From Coriobacteriaceae bacterium (GTDB lineage Bacteria > Actinomycetota > Coriobacteriia > Coriobacteriales > UBA8131), in contig JAAYYH010000224.1 of the NCBI GenBank assembly GCA_012515495.1, positions 1 through 6,268 of the forward strand: a stretch of DNA of 6,268 bases, given 5' to 3'. How positions within the stretch are numbered: the first letter of the stretch is position 1; each line of letters begins with the position of its first letter. The notes under the pieces were generated by a model. The model saw only the letters and a list, made by a program, of their open reading frames with translations. It was not told the origin of the DNA and did not search any database. Both the position numbers and the translations under genes were made by a program. Shown one piece after another: positions 5,727 to 6,268 of the stretch.

Positions 5727-6268
5727 ATGGTCGCAGCAGAGAAGAATTTTTATGAAGTCCTGGGTGTGAAGGATACCGCTTCCACCGACGATATCAAGAA
5801 GGCTTTCAAGAAACTGGCGCGTAAACATCATCCTGATGCCGGCGGCGATGAAACCAGATTCAAGGAGATCAGTGAAGCCTACGAGGTGCTCTCTGATAAG
5901 GAGAAACGCAAGGAGTACGATCAGCTGATTAAATTCGGCGCTTTCAGCGGTGCTGGCGGTGCTGCTCATGCCTATGGGCAGCGTGGTGGTAGTCCCTTCA
6001 GTTGGGGCGGCGCTGGCGCCGGCCAAGGTGGTTGGCGCACCACTACCAGCACCGATGGTTGGGGTGATATCTTAGAGCAGATCCGACGCGGTGAGGGAGC
6101 ATTTGGAACAGAATGGGATTTCCCTCAACCAGCGGCAAAAGGCCGAGAAGTCCAGGTGACTTTGGAGGTCACGTTCGAAGAGGCTTTCAATGGTGCTCAG
6201 AAACACGTTACCATCAAGACTGGCGACGGTGAGAAGCAGGAGATCGATGTCAAGATCCCGGCCGGAGC
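5727..6268 (+). CDS. dnaJ: DnaJ-family (Hsp40) co-chaperone, apparently without zinc finger (partial, C-terminus missing)
   Basis: The gene runs off the right edge after 180 codons plus 2 nt. J-proteins deliver clients to DnaK and stimulate its ATPase. Residues 7-65 form a J domain with NFYEVLGV (7-14) and the catalytic HPD tripeptide (35-37). A Gly-rich region (about 71-104) follows, then GWGDILEQI (111-119). The first C-terminal substrate-binding domain starts at about KGREVQVTLEVTFEEAFNGAQ (138-158). In classic DnaJ four CXXCXGXG zinc-binding repeats would come next. Here the chain passes directly through TGDGEKQ to EIDVKIPAG (172-180), the segment that normally follows the zinc finger, and the visible part has no cysteine. 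This matches class B proteins such as CbpA, so the dnaJ symbol rests on operon position. Its start lies 116 bp after grpE, so it is probably in the same operon; hspR, if present, may lie downstream. Confidence 0.92.
   Translation, partial: MVAAEKNFYEVLGVKDTASTDDIKKAFKKLARKHHPDAGGDETRFKEISEAYEVLSDKEKRKEYDQLIKFGAFSGAGGAAHAYGQRGGSPFSWGGAGAGQGGWRTTTSTDGWGDILEQIRRGEGAFGTEWDFPQPAAKGREVQVTLEVTFEEAFNGAQKHVTIKTGDGEKQEIDVKIPAG

Noticed and set aside
5601..6026. Minus-strand open frame opposite the grpE-dnaJ spacer and J domain
   Set aside because: It is antisense to a clear J domain with HPD, and its start of similarity-free, repeat-derived residues gives no support.

Overview
The window looks like chromosomal DNA from an anaerobic actinobacterium of class Coriobacteriia, probably near Eggerthellaceae. 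Three things suggest this: the dnaK-grpE-dnaJ gene order; a twin-arginine-exported, lipobox-bearing fumarate-reductase-type flavoprotein; and beside it a regulator with about 12 membrane segments and a LuxR-type DNA-binding tail. That last pairing is characteristic of gut Coriobacteriia. Base composition looks near 50% G+C by eye, lower than Eggerthella lenta, so I do not name a genus.

Layout. Positions 1-1140 (minus strand) hold the first 380 codons of a Tat lipoprotein flavin reductase, cut off by the left edge. A 201-bp divergent spacer (1141-1341) carries inverted repeats but no convincing sigma-70 promoter. Positions 1342-2748 (plus) encode the membrane-bound LuxR-type regulator. Positions 2749-3076 are non-coding and hold a low-complexity CAACTG-like tract, a near-consensus promoter (TTGACA-17-TATGAT) and a leader of about 130 nt. 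dnaK (3077-4978) and grpE (4981-5610) follow 2 nt apart. A 116-bp spacer with a degenerate 13-bp tandem repeat separates grpE from a J-protein gene (5727 to the right edge).

How the genes work together. The left half reads as a sensor-effector pair: the membrane regulator probably senses a small molecule and controls the divergent exported reductase, which would pass respiratory electrons to an unidentified organic acceptor. The right half is the Hsp70 machine: DnaK binds and releases client proteins, GrpE exchanges its nucleotide, and the J-protein delivers clients and stimulates ATP hydrolysis. The two halves appear to be separate transcription units.

Nothing here amounts to a clearly new system. 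The points most worth a second look are the J-protein without a zinc finger in the dnaK operon, the 13-bp repeats that supply the grpE stop codon, the candidate operators between reductase and regulator, and an Hsp70 insertion usually linked to Gram-negative bacteria. No tRNA, rRNA, CRISPR, insertion sequence or clear intrinsic terminator was seen.
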